Origin: Coriobacteriales bacterium OH1046
Lineage (GTDB): Bacteria > Actinomycetota > Coriobacteriia > Coriobacteriales > Atopobiaceae
DNA: 64,000 nucleotides
Assembly (NCBI GenBank): GCA_004010535.1
Contig: RQYE01000005.1
Location: 248,001 to 312,000, forward strand
Reading direction: 5' to 3'
Part shown: piece by piece, positions 50,959 to 59,296 of the stretch
How positions within the stretch are numbered: the stretch's first letter is position 1
Layout of the letters: each line of letters opens with the position of its first letter
The notes under the pieces: generated by a model
What the model was told of the DNA's origin: nothing
The model's input: only the letters and a program-made list of their open reading frames with translations
Databases searched by the model: none
Position numbers and translations under genes: made by a program

Positions 50959-52293
50959 CTATCCCCTCCCTCTGGCCTTGCGCTGCTCGGCCTTGAGCAG
51001 ACGGCTGGCCAAGCCGACGGATTGGGTGAGCGGCTGCTTCGCCGGGCACACGTAGCTGCAGATGCCGCAGCCCACGCAGAGATCCGCCATAAGGCGGTCG
51101 AGCTCGGCCACATCGGCCTTGCGGTAGGCCTTCTGGATGCTGATCGGCGAGAGGCGCATGGGGCAGGAGCCGATGCACTTATCGCAGTGGATGCACGCCG
51201 TGGTCTCATGGCGCCCGCACAGGTCCTCGGAGAAGGCCAGGAGGCCGCTCTGCTGGCGCACGACGGGGTAGTCCATATCGATCTGGGTGATGCCCATCAT
51301 GGGCCCGCCGGCGATGACCTTGGCGGGTTTGCGGGAAAGGCCGCAGAACTCGAGGATCTCTCCCGTGGGGGTACCGATGAGGACCTCGAGGTTCATGGGG
51401 TTCTCGATGGCATCGCCCATGACCGTGATGCGGCGCTTGATAAGCGGCATGCCGGTCTTGAGGTACTTCGAGATCTCGGACATGGTGGTCACATTGAAGA
51501 GGATGGCGCCCACATCGGTGAGGTGCCCGCCGCGTTTGACGGCACGGCCCATGGCGTTCTTCAGGATGACGCGCGAGGCGCCCTGGGGATAGCGCGCCGG
51601 AAGCTCGAGCACGCCGATGCGCGCATCATCCGCAGCCATCGTGCGCAGGAGCTCGATGGCCTTGGGCTTGTTGTCCTCGATGCAGATGAGCGCACGGGGC
51701 ACGCCGGAGAGGTCGAGGCAGGTTCCGATGCCCGCGAGGATGTCATCGGGATGCTCCATCATCTCGCGGTAGTCGCTCGAGAGGTAGGGCTCGCACTCGG
51801 CCCCGTTCACGAGCCAGCAGTCGACGGCCGAGAGGTCGGCATCCATCTTGAGCCCGGTGGGATAGCCGGCACCGCCGAGGCCCACGATGCCGCTCCCCTT
51901 GACGGCCTCGACGAGGCTGGCGTAGTCCGTGACGACAGGCGGCGCGACGGTCTCCGCGACGGTCTGCTCCCCGTCGGGCTCGATGACGATGGCGACGTCG
52001 GTGCGGCCGTTGGAGTAGTAGAGGCTGCGGATCTCCGTCACGCTGCCGGAGACCGGCGAGAAGATATCGGCCGTGGTGCGCGCCTCGGCGTGCCCGACGA
52101 GCTGGCCCGCATCCACGTGGTCCCTGCGTTTGACGAGCGGGGCGCATTGGGCCCCGATGTGCTGCTGCATGGGGAGGACGATCTTATCCGGCAACGGCAT
52201 CACGACGGTTTCGAGCTCCGCCGTGGCCTTGTTGTGCGGGATGACCACCCCCATGCGGTTATGGGAGCGCAGACGCGCATGCGATGTGCCCAT
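50959..52293 (-). CDS. rnfC: Rnf complex subunit C (NADH-linked flavoprotein)
   Basis: 444-residue peripheral subunit holding the NAD(H) site: GIVGLGGAGYPTGLK (NADH/FMN loop), NGAECEPYLSSDYR and two [4Fe-4S] motifs CIHCDKCIGSCP and CVGCGICSYVCP. It connects NAD+/NADH with RnfB and the membrane part. The ATG at 52293 is used; an in-frame TTG at 52317 overlaps the ribosome binding site GGAGGGGG. It is the first gene of rnfCDGEAB. Confidence 0.94.
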   Translation of the reverse strand: MGTSHARLRSHNRMGVVIPHNKATAELETVVMPLPDKIVLPMQQHIGAQCAPLVKRRDHVDAGQLVGHAEARTTADIFSPVSGSVTEIRSLYYSNGRTDVAIVIEPDGEQTVAETVAPPVVTDYASLVEAVKGSGIVGLGGAGYPTGLKMDADLSAVDCWLVNGAECEPYLSSDYREMMEHPDDILAGIGTCLDLSGVPRALICIEDNKPKAIELLRTMAADDARIGVLELPARYPQGASRVILKNAMGRAVKRGGHLTDVGAILFNVTTMSEISKYLKTGMPLIKRRITVMGDAIENPMNLEVLIGTPTGEILEFCGLSRKPAKVIAGGPMMGITQIDMDYPVVRQQSGLLAFSEDLCGRHETTACIHCDKCIGSCPMRLSPISIQKAYRKADVAELDRLMADLCVGCGICSYVCPAKQPLTQSVGLASRLLKAEQRKARGRG

Positions 52294-52428
52294 GAGGCGC
52301 CCCAAATCCCCCTCCAAAAGATGATGGCGCGGTGCCCTCTATGATAGGTCTTTCACCGACGGGCTGCACATCCCGCCCGATGAACGGATATGCGCAGCGC
52401 GCCGGGGGCGGGCGGTGCGGCAGCGGCA

Positions 52429-53412
52429 TCAGCCCAGCGGCGGCATGGGTTCCCACGTGGGATCGCGGTAGATCGTGCGCGCGTCCCTCCAGCCCTCGAC
52501 CATGCGCTTGATCCCCGAGACGAGGCTCGTGCGGTCGACTGCGACGATGCGGATGAGTTCCTTCGCAAACGTGAGCGCCGTGCCCACGCCGAACGCGATG
52601 CGCCGGTAATCGCCGTAGCGCTGCAGGTAGCGCGCGATATAGCCGCGATTGCGCAGGATGTAGTAACGCGTCATGTCGGAGGTGGAGTTGAGCTGGCGCA
52701 CCGATCCCACCGCCACGTTCTTGACCGCGCGGCAGCGCCTCAGCACGAAATCGGGCACGAGGATGGTGCGGAGATGCCTGCTCGCCACATAGCCGTATAC
52801 CGCATCATCCCAGTAGATGAAGAAGCGCGGATCGGGCAGGCCGCAGGTGTCGACCACGCGGCGCGAGAAGAGCGCGCCCTCGAAGCACATGACGTTCGCG
52901 GATTTGAAGCGCTCGCCCTCGAAGGACGAGCGGGCGAGCGGATTGTAGATGCCGAGCGGCAGCCAGAGGTGGTACTGCCAGTAGAAGGGGCCCCCATCGA
53001 AGTCGTAACGGCAACCCTGGATGACATCGGCCTGCGCGGTCCACGCATCGAGCCGCGCAAGACCCTCGGGCTCGATGGCCACATCATCGTCCATGACCCA
53101 GAACCACTGGGCACCCAAGGCATGGGCTCGCTCGACGCCTGCGGAAAAGCCGCCGGAACCTCCGGTGTTCTCCGCCATGGGAACATACACCGCCCGCGAT
53201 GTCCCGCCCAGCGCATCCGGTCCCGTCGCGGGCCAGAGCTCGTCGACCTCATCCGAGAAGCGCTCCAACATGCGGGCCGTCTCGGGCGAGCCCTCGTTAT
53301 CGACGACCACGATGCGCCACGGTGCCACCGTGGACTTCTCGATGGATGCGAGCAGGCCTGCCAGCAGGTCCTGCCGCTTGTAGGTCACTATGACGATCGC
53401 AGGTCTGTCCAT
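52429..53412 (-). CDS. Family 2 glycosyltransferase (galactofuranosyl/rhamnosyltransferase-like)
   Basis: 327-residue cytoplasmic or membrane-associated glycosyltransferase. The fold begins AIVIVTYKRQDLLAGLL, the sugar-nucleotide Asp is in VVVDNEG, and the acceptor-side features NTGGSGGFSAGVERA, WVMDDDVAIEP (metal DxD) and YWDDAVYG are typical of the GlfT2/rhamnosyltransferase branch. It probably adds a sugar to a cell-surface polysaccharide. The start at 53412 has only a weak ribosome binding site. It is divergent from the next glycosyltransferase gene. Confidence 0.87.
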   Translation of the reverse strand: MDRPAIVIVTYKRQDLLAGLLASIEKSTVAPWRIVVVDNEGSPETARMLERFSDEVDELWPATGPDALGGTSRAVYVPMAENTGGSGGFSAGVERAHALGAQWFWVMDDDVAIEPEGLARLDAWTAQADVIQGCRYDFDGGPFYWQYHLWLPLGIYNPLARSSFEGERFKSANVMCFEGALFSRRVVDTCGLPDPRFFIYWDDAVYGYVASRHLRTILVPDFVLRRCRAVKNVAVGSVRQLNSTSDMTRYYILRNRGYIARYLQRYGDYRRIAFGVGTALTFAKELIRIVAVDRTSLVSGIKRMVEGWRDARTIYRDPTWEPMPPLG

Positions 53413-53497
53413 CGCATGTCCGTAGTCGAATCGCGGGGATACGTGCACTATTATAGAGGGTACAGGTTTTGGGCCGGAGCGGCGCCGAGGAGGCCAT

Positions 53498-54601
53498 GTG
53501 ACGCAGAAGAACCATCTTGTTTCGGTGATCGTCCCAATCTACAACATGGAAGCCTATCTCGACCAGGCGCTCGCCTCCCTCGAGGAGCAGAGCTTCCCCA
53601 ACCTCGAGATCATCTGCATCAACGACGGCTCCACCGATGGCTCGTCCGCCATCATGCGGGCCCATGCGGCGCGCGATGCGCGCATCCGCATCATCGACAG
53701 GGAGAATCAAGGCTACGGTGCCAGCTGCAACCTCGGCATTGAGGAAGCCTCGGGCGATTACCTGGCCATCTTGGAGCCCGACGACTGGATCGAGCGGGGC
53801 ATGTTCGCCGATCTGCTCGAACTGGCGGACTCCCTCGCCGTGCCCGTCGATGTGGCGAAGAGCGCCTACTGGCGCGTCTTCGAGCGGGCAGGCGAGACCA
53901 TCAAGGTCCCCTGCGCTTACAAGCAGCGCGTCAAGCCGGACATGCAGCCCTTCCGCGTGGCCGACCAGCCCGAGCTGCTGCTGCACCACCCGTCCATCTG
54001 GTCGGCGATCTACCGCTTGGAGTGGCTGCGCGAGAAGGGCATCCGCTTCAGGGAGGTCCCCGGCGCGGGCTGGGTCGACAACCCCTTCCTCGTGGAAACG
54101 CTCTGCCAGACGGATGCGATCGCCTATCTTGACCATGCCTACTACTGCTACCGCGAGGACACCGCCGAGAAGGCCCTCGCGTTCGCGCACCGCAATCCCC
54201 TCCTGCCGCTCGAACGCTGGTGCGACATGGTCGAGATCCTGGAGCGCCTCGGCGTGCGGGACGAGAGCGTGTGGCGTGCGCAGAACCTGCGCGGCATCAC
54301 CTACAGCTGCACGGCGATCGAGGCGAGCGGCTTGGATCATCCCGGTCTGCGCGACAAGATCGTCGAGGTCTTCTCCGCCATGGATCCGGCGCTCGTGATG
54401 GATGATGCGCATATCAAGCCTGCCGAGAAGCGCCTCTTCGCAACGCTGCTCGGCCTCCCCGAGCCGCAGATCTCCGCTATCGGCTACCTGCCCGAGTTGG
54501 CGAAGCAGGCCCTCTACCGCCTCCGCACGGCAGGCCCGCGCTTCACGTGGCTCTCGATCGTGGATTACGTCAAGCGCAAACGCGCCCGGGTGGGTTCCTA
54601 G
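53498..54601 (+). CDS. Family 2 glycosyltransferase
   Basis: 367-residue GT-A enzyme. The first 110 residues contain SVIVPIYNMEAYLDQALASL, CINDGSTDGS, NQGYGASCNLGIEEASGDYL in pieces and LEPDDWIE, where the DD is the metal-binding motif. The C-terminal half is specific and may bind acceptor or partner. The start is GTG with GAGGAGG just upstream. It is divergent from the enzyme at 52429-53412 and part of a small surface-glycan cluster. Confidence 0.88.
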   Translation: MTQKNHLVSVIVPIYNMEAYLDQALASLEEQSFPNLEIICINDGSTDGSSAIMRAHAARDARIRIIDRENQGYGASCNLGIEEASGDYLAILEPDDWIERGMFADLLELADSLAVPVDVAKSAYWRVFERAGETIKVPCAYKQRVKPDMQPFRVADQPELLLHHPSIWSAIYRLEWLREKGIRFREVPGAGWVDNPFLVETLCQTDAIAYLDHAYYCYREDTAEKALAFAHRNPLLPLERWCDMVEILERLGVRDESVWRAQNLRGITYSCTAIEASGLDHPGLRDKIVEVFSAMDPALVMDDAHIKPAEKRLFATLLGLPEPQISAIGYLPELAKQALYRLRTAGPRFTWLSIVDYVKRKRARVGS

Positions 54602-54672
54602 GAAGCTTTAACGCGGCGGATGTCCGTGCAACCGTGTGGCGAGGGAGATCCCCCTCTATAGGCGCCGAGCCT

Positions 54673-55743
54673 CTACGCGCGGCGATCGAGCGAGAGCGGG
54701 AGGCCGGCGTCTGCCCCGAACAGCCGAGTCATGACAGCTGCACCGCCCATCGCAAGCCTCACATTCTGCGCTTTGATGGGGATGGACATGGCGGAGACCA
54801 CCATGGAACGGGGCCGCTTGGTCACGCTTGCCGCAAGGCGCACGTGCTCGCTGCCGATGAGATCGACCACGATGCGGTGTTTCTCCTCGGGCGGCAGATC
54901 ACACGCGGGGCTGCACACGCTGCCGATGCACGCCACCACGCGCTCGAGGTAGCGGTTGCGGATCACATCCATGCTGACGGGATCGCCATCCAAACCCCAG
55001 TGGTGGTAGAGATCGAGCATGAGCTCGAAATGGCGGTCGCAGCGGGCGGGAAGGGTCGCGTAATCGCCTTGGCCGAGCTCGGGCATCGTCGCCGGGGGCA
55101 CATGCACCGTCACCGCCCCGAACACGCCCACGCGCTCGATATCGCGCACATACCGGGCCATGAACCCCTGCTCGCCGCAGGAGGTCTCATCGAAGCGCAA
55201 GCCCAGCAGCTCGATGCGCTCGCGCACGAAGAGCTTGCCGGAGACGACCGCCATCTGCCCCGCCTCGAACAGATGCCAGGCGTTGCTGCGGAACTCGTGC
55301 TGGCTCACGAACACCTGGGTGGGTTCGGAGAGCTCCTTGGAGAAGACGCTGCCATCGACCTTGGGGCTATCCACGCTCATACCGAAGAGCAGCAGGTCGA
55401 GATGGCTATCCTGCATGAAATCGAGCGCGTCGCCCAACGCATGCGGAGCAAACCAGGAGGCGCCGTCGATAAAGGCGATGTAGGTGCCGCGGGCATGGGC
55501 GAGGGCCAGATTGTACGCAGCCGAAGCGGATGGGGTATCCGAATGCAGGCAATCGATGCGGATATCGCGCTCGGAGAGTTTGCCGACGATGTCGGCGGAA
55601 CGGTCGCGGGAGGCGCAGTCGACGGCGACGACCTCGAATGAATCGAGCCCCTGCGCGAACACGCTCTCGAGAGCGCGCTGTATGCTCTCGGCATGGTCGC
55701 GCACACGCACGACAACCGAGATGAGCGGGGTCCTCACACGCAT
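54673..55743 (-). CDS. Family 2 glycosyltransferase-like protein with altered metal motif
   Basis: 356-residue GT-A-like protein: ISVVVRVRDHAESIQRALESV, VVAVDCASRDRS and YNLALAHARGTYIAFIDGAS. The last segment is where D-x-D/D-D is expected (usually FLDADD), but it reads FIDGAS, so the second Asp is missing. The protein may be inactive, use another ligand, or serve a regulatory role. The start could be the ATG at 55743 or the GTG at 55752; neither has a strong ribosome binding site. It faces the preceding glycosyltransferase tail to tail. Confidence 0.8.
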   Translation of the reverse strand: MRVRTPLISVVVRVRDHAESIQRALESVFAQGLDSFEVVAVDCASRDRSADIVGKLSERDIRIDCLHSDTPSASAAYNLALAHARGTYIAFIDGASWFAPHALGDALDFMQDSHLDLLLFGMSVDSPKVDGSVFSKELSEPTQVFVSQHEFRSNAWHLFEAGQMAVVSGKLFVRERIELLGLRFDETSCGEQGFMARYVRDIERVGVFGAVTVHVPPATMPELGQGDYATLPARCDRHFELMLDLYHHWGLDGDPVSMDVIRNRYLERVVACIGSVCSPACDLPPEEKHRIVVDLIGSEHVRLAASVTKRPRSMVVSAMSIPIKAQNVRLAMGGAAVMTRLFGADAGLPLSLDRRA

Positions 55744-55899
55744 CGAAGCCACGCAGCCATCACTTCCCGTCGATCGGCCAGCCTTCTGGTACCCGGATGC
55801 CCAGCGTATCAATCCGGTGTCGAGCGGATGTGTGCCAAACGTGCTGACTTGGTGAATTCAGCAAACGCACAGAATTTCCGAGGTGGAGACGGGAGGATG

Positions 55900-56673
55900 T
55901 CACTCGTTGGCGATGAGGATGCCCGTCTGAAGTCCGAAGGAGACCAGATCGACGCTGACCCGCGTCACCTCGCCGGCCTCGTTCATCTCCTCCTCGACCA
56001 CGGGGCACGCCTCGATCTCCAAGGAGCCCACACCGAGCGTCTGGAACAGGGTGCCATGCTCGACGAGCTCTCCTCCGCCTAGATCGGTGCGGATGCCCTT
56101 CACGAATTCGGGATCGGTATCCACAACATTGAGCGGGTTGGTACCGGAAAGGCCGATGATCGACGCCCAGGGGCTCTCCTCGCCCATGATGGTATGATCG
56201 GCATAGAGGTTGAACGATGTGGTGATGAGCGGGATGGAAGCCTCGGGCCCATAGGAGTCGAAGTATTCCCTGAAGGCATAGGTGGAGCCCTCGGTGCTCA
56301 CACGCACGGTGATCGGCACGTCGACCAGATGGGCTGCGGCGCCCGCCTCATCGATCAGCAGGAGCTGCGCGCCCAGGAGCTGGGGACGGTCAGCATCGAC
56401 GTCGTCGACATGGAGGAAGAGGATCTTCTCGATGTCGTTATCGGTATAGTAGAAATCTCCCTCGAGGGCGGTGGGGCCGGGTTGCTCTCCAAGCGCCTCG
56501 GCAAGGGCGGGGTCGTCCATGTGCGCCTCGATCTCCACGCGGCCCCACAGCATATCGACCAGCAGATACCCTATGACGGCTATAGCCAGCAGGACCGCCA
56601 GGGCTATGAGATTGCGGTGCGGATTGTCGCGGGGCACATCGCTGCGTTCGAATCGTTCGCGCTTGCGCGGCAT
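55900..56673 (-). CDS. Membrane-anchored extracytoplasmic protein, distant LytR-CpsA-Psr-like
   Basis: 257-residue protein with a basic cytoplasmic start (MPRKRERFERSD), one transmembrane helix (LIALAVLLAIAVIGYLLVDML) and an extracellular domain. The order EKILFLHVDD ... AQLLLID ... DVPITVRVSTEG ... GLSGTNPLNVVD resembles the strand order of LCP enzymes that attach glycopolymers to peptidoglycan, but the catalytic arginines of that family (for example in I-P-R-D) are not visible. The neighbouring glycosyltransferases make a surface-glycan role reasonable. The LCP assignment is low confidence. Confidence 0.5.
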   Translation of the reverse strand: MPRKRERFERSDVPRDNPHRNLIALAVLLAIAVIGYLLVDMLWGRVEIEAHMDDPALAEALGEQPGPTALEGDFYYTDNDIEKILFLHVDDVDADRPQLLGAQLLLIDEAGAAAHLVDVPITVRVSTEGSTYAFREYFDSYGPEASIPLITTSFNLYADHTIMGEESPWASIIGLSGTNPLNVVDTDPEFVKGIRTDLGGGELVEHGTLFQTLGVGSLEIEACPVVEEEMNEAGEVTRVSVDLVSFGLQTGILIANE

Positions 56674-56700
56674 CTCAGAACCTCCTGAATCAGGGCCGAC

Positions 56701-57654
56701 TTAGAAGATGATACCGAAAGATGCGACGACGAGGCCCGCGAGAACCGCGATCGCATAGACAATGACGGCGATGGCAAGGTTCTGCCTGAGGTCGGCGTTC
56801 GTCCTGAACAGCACGAGCAGGCCCACCCCGCCCGAAGCGAGCAGGCCGCTCATCATGGGACCGCTTGCGAGCACGCCCTCCATGAAGAGGTCGGCGATGG
56901 CGACGCTCGCGCCGCAGTTGGGGATGAGCCCGACGAGCCCCGCGAGGAAGACGGCGCCCGCAGGATGCGCGCCGAGAACCGCGACGAGGTTCTCGTGGCC
57001 CACCGCCTCGATGATGATGCCGAAGACGAGGCCCACGCAGAAGATGAAGAGCGCGATCTGGACGGTATGGAAGAGCGCCGAGCGCACGATGCCCGGGAAA
57101 CCATGCCCATGATGCCCGCAGGCATGGGCGGCATGATCATGGCGAGCGTCCTCCCCATCGTCGTCCCCAACGGACTCGAATCCCTCATCGCAGCAGCAAT
57201 GCGCACGCTCGCAGAGCTCGCGGATGTGGAGCCTGCCATCGCCGCCCCTGCCCAGCGCGGGGGCGACAAGGTCGATGAGAACGCCTGCGGCGAGACCGAT
57301 GAGCGCCTTCGCACCGACGATGGCGAGCATCCGCCCCATGGGGGATCGGTGCGCGATGAAGACCGGGATCATCTCATCTGATGTCGAGAGTATCACCGCG
57401 ATGAGCGTACCGACCGTGACGACGCGGCCCGAGAAGAGCGTCGCCGCCATCGCCGAGAAGCCGCATTGCGGAACCGCTCCGAGCACCGATCCCACCACCG
57501 GGCCCGCAGCACCCGCATGCACGATCATCTCCTGCATGCGGCCGCCCTCCACGTGCTCGAGCGCCTCCATCGCAAGGTAGGTCACGAATAGGAAGGGTAT
57601 GAGCTGCGCAGTATCCTTCGCGCTGTCTATCAGCACATCGATGAGCATATCCAT
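56701..57654 (-). CDS. Putative metal permease (ArsP_2/'putative manganese transporter' family)
   Basis: 317-residue polytopic membrane protein, with about five transmembrane segments on each side of a long cytoplasmic loop (about residues 148-190) rich in Cys, His and Asp (CERAHCCCDEG, HDHAAHACGHHGHG). Conserved elements GAVPQCGFSAMAATLFSG and GLIPNCGASVAIADLF form an internal repeat with a Cys in each half. This matches the family annotated as arsenic efflux or manganese transporter; substrate is unproven. The gene lies 6 bases upstream of truA. Confidence 0.8.
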   Translation of the reverse strand: MDMLIDVLIDSAKDTAQLIPFLFVTYLAMEALEHVEGGRMQEMIVHAGAAGPVVGSVLGAVPQCGFSAMAATLFSGRVVTVGTLIAVILSTSDEMIPVFIAHRSPMGRMLAIVGAKALIGLAAGVLIDLVAPALGRGGDGRLHIRELCERAHCCCDEGFESVGDDDGEDARHDHAAHACGHHGHGFPGIVRSALFHTVQIALFIFCVGLVFGIIIEAVGHENLVAVLGAHPAGAVFLAGLVGLIPNCGASVAIADLFMEGVLASGPMMSGLLASGGVGLLVLFRTNADLRQNLAIAVIVYAIAVLAGLVVASFGIIF

Positions 57655-57660
57655 GGCATC

Positions 57661-58476
57661 CTACCGTTCATCCCACAACCTGAGCGCTCCGGGGGGATAT
57701 TCGACATGGCAGAGGGTGAGGCCCTCTGCGGGCGCGTTCTGACCTGCCGCACGGCGATCGCGCGCCTCGAGCACCCGGAGCACCCATGCCGGCTCATGAG
57801 CGCCGCGCCCCACCTCGACGAGCGTGCCCGCAAGCGTGCGGACCATGTTGTGCAGGAAGGCATTGGCGCCCACGTCGAAGGCGATGAGCTCCTCCCCCGC
57901 TTCCTCGATGCGCGTAACATCGAGCTGCTCGAGGCAGCGCATGGTCGAGATGCCCTCGGCAGACGAAGCCTTGCAGAAGCTTTTGAAATCATGCTCCCCC
58001 AACAGCAGCTGGGCAGCCCGATGCATGGCCTGCACGTCGAGCTCGCCCACGCTCTTCAACCACCACACGGAACCCCGCATGAGCACGGGACCCGCCTCTC
58101 CGAGCACGATGCGGTAGCGATACCGGCGGCGCAGCGCATCGAAACGTGCCGAGAAGGATGCATCCGCACGGAAGAGCCCGCGGATCGAGATATCGTCGGG
58201 GGTGATACCTGAAAGCGCATGGATGATGCGCCTGCCCTCGAGCGCGCACTCGCCGGCACTCACCGGCAGGCTCACGTATTGGGCGAGTGCGTGCACGCCG
58301 GCATCGGTGCGTCCCGCGCAGGCGAGCGTCACCTCGCGGCGCAGGATCAACTCGAGCGCGCGGCGCAGCTCCCCCGCAACGGTACGGATCGCCGGATCCT
58401 TCTGCTCGGCGAAGCCTGCATACGCCTCGCCGCGATAACCCAGTTTCACCACCATCGCTGCATGTGCATCCTCCAC
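57661..58476 (-). CDS. truA: tRNA pseudouridine(38-40) synthase
   Basis: 271-residue enzyme that modifies uridines 38-40 in tRNA anticodon arms. The catalytic Asp is in CAGRTDAGVHALAQ. Other marks are KLGYRGEAYAGFAEQ, RFDALRRRYRYRI, DFKSFCK and FLHNMVRTLAGTLVEVG. I use the GTG at 58476, which has GGGAGG at 8 bases; ATG codons at 58497 and 58455 are in frame. It lies downstream of ecfT and the ribosomal protein operon, a usual arrangement. Confidence 0.93.
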   Translation of the reverse strand: MEDAHAAMVVKLGYRGEAYAGFAEQKDPAIRTVAGELRRALELILRREVTLACAGRTDAGVHALAQYVSLPVSAGECALEGRRIIHALSGITPDDISIRGLFRADASFSARFDALRRRYRYRIVLGEAGPVLMRGSVWWLKSVGELDVQAMHRAAQLLLGEHDFKSFCKASSAEGISTMRCLEQLDVTRIEEAGEELIAFDVGANAFLHNMVRTLAGTLVEVGRGAHEPAWVLRVLEARDRRAAGQNAPAEGLTLCHVEYPPGALRLWDER

Positions 58477-58513
58477 GAATCCCACCTCCCTCGCCATCCC
58501 GTATACCGGAAGA

Positions 58514-59296
58514 TCATACTGCGATCGCGACCACGACGGCACCGACGCCCAGGACGAGCACGAGCCATCCGCCCGCGTCCATGCGGGGGGAGCCTGTGCC
58601 GCGGATCCTTCCATCGTAGCCGCGCCGTGCCATGGCGATCGCCACATCATCGGCATAGCCGAAAAGCCTCACCGTGAGCGGGACCGCCACGGATGCGAGC
58701 CGCTTCACAGCCGAGATCGCCCCCCGTTTGCCGAGCAGCGCACCCCGTGCCGCCTGTGCTGCGGCGATGCGGCTGAACTCATCGGTGGCGAGGGGGATGA
58801 AGCGCAGGGCCAGCGAGAGCGACATGGCGATATCGCCCACAGGCAGGCCGAAAGAGCCCAACGGCGAGAAGATCCGCGTGAATGCATCGACGAGCTGCGT
58901 CTGCGTGGTCGTAGCCGCAACGATGAGCACGAACCCCACGAGGAGCACGATGCGGGCGACCGAACGCGCGCCGCGGACCATCCCCGCCCCCGAGATGCCC
59001 AGGGGGCCGAGGGGGATATCGGCCGAGGCGGCGGGCACAAGCGTGCTCGCAAGCAAGGCGAAGGCGAGCATAACGCCCGCAGGCCGGAGGGCGACGGCGA
59101 GCTGCAGGGGTTCGATGCGGGCAAGGAGCAGCGCCACGGCGAGCAGCACGGCACAGGCCGCGAACGATACCATGCTATGCGCGGCGAAGACCGCCGCTGT
59201 CATGAGCACGGCGAAGCCGATCTTCGCTCGTGCATCCAAGCCGTGGAGCGGCGTGCGCTTGGGCTGATAGGTCCCGAGTATCCTCACCTTAGCCAT
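58514..59296 (-). CDS. ecfT: Energy-coupling factor transporter transmembrane protein
   Basis: 260-residue EcfT with about five to six helices. The two coupling motifs are AAQAARGAL and AMARRGYDG, both with the conserved Ala/Arg-Arg-Gly. ALRFIPLATDEFSRI precedes the first. It joins the ATPase pair and vitamin-specific S proteins in the membrane. The ATG at 59296 overlaps the ATPase stop by 8 bases. No S component is adjacent, so it is a shared (group II) module. Confidence 0.93.
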   Translation of the reverse strand: MAKVRILGTYQPKRTPLHGLDARAKIGFAVLMTAAVFAAHSMVSFAACAVLLAVALLLARIEPLQLAVALRPAGVMLAFALLASTLVPAASADIPLGPLGISGAGMVRGARSVARIVLLVGFVLIVAATTTQTQLVDAFTRIFSPLGSFGLPVGDIAMSLSLALRFIPLATDEFSRIAAAQAARGALLGKRGAISAVKRLASVAVPLTVRLFGYADDVAIAMARRGYDGRIRGTGSPRMDAGGWLVLVLGVGAVVVAIAV

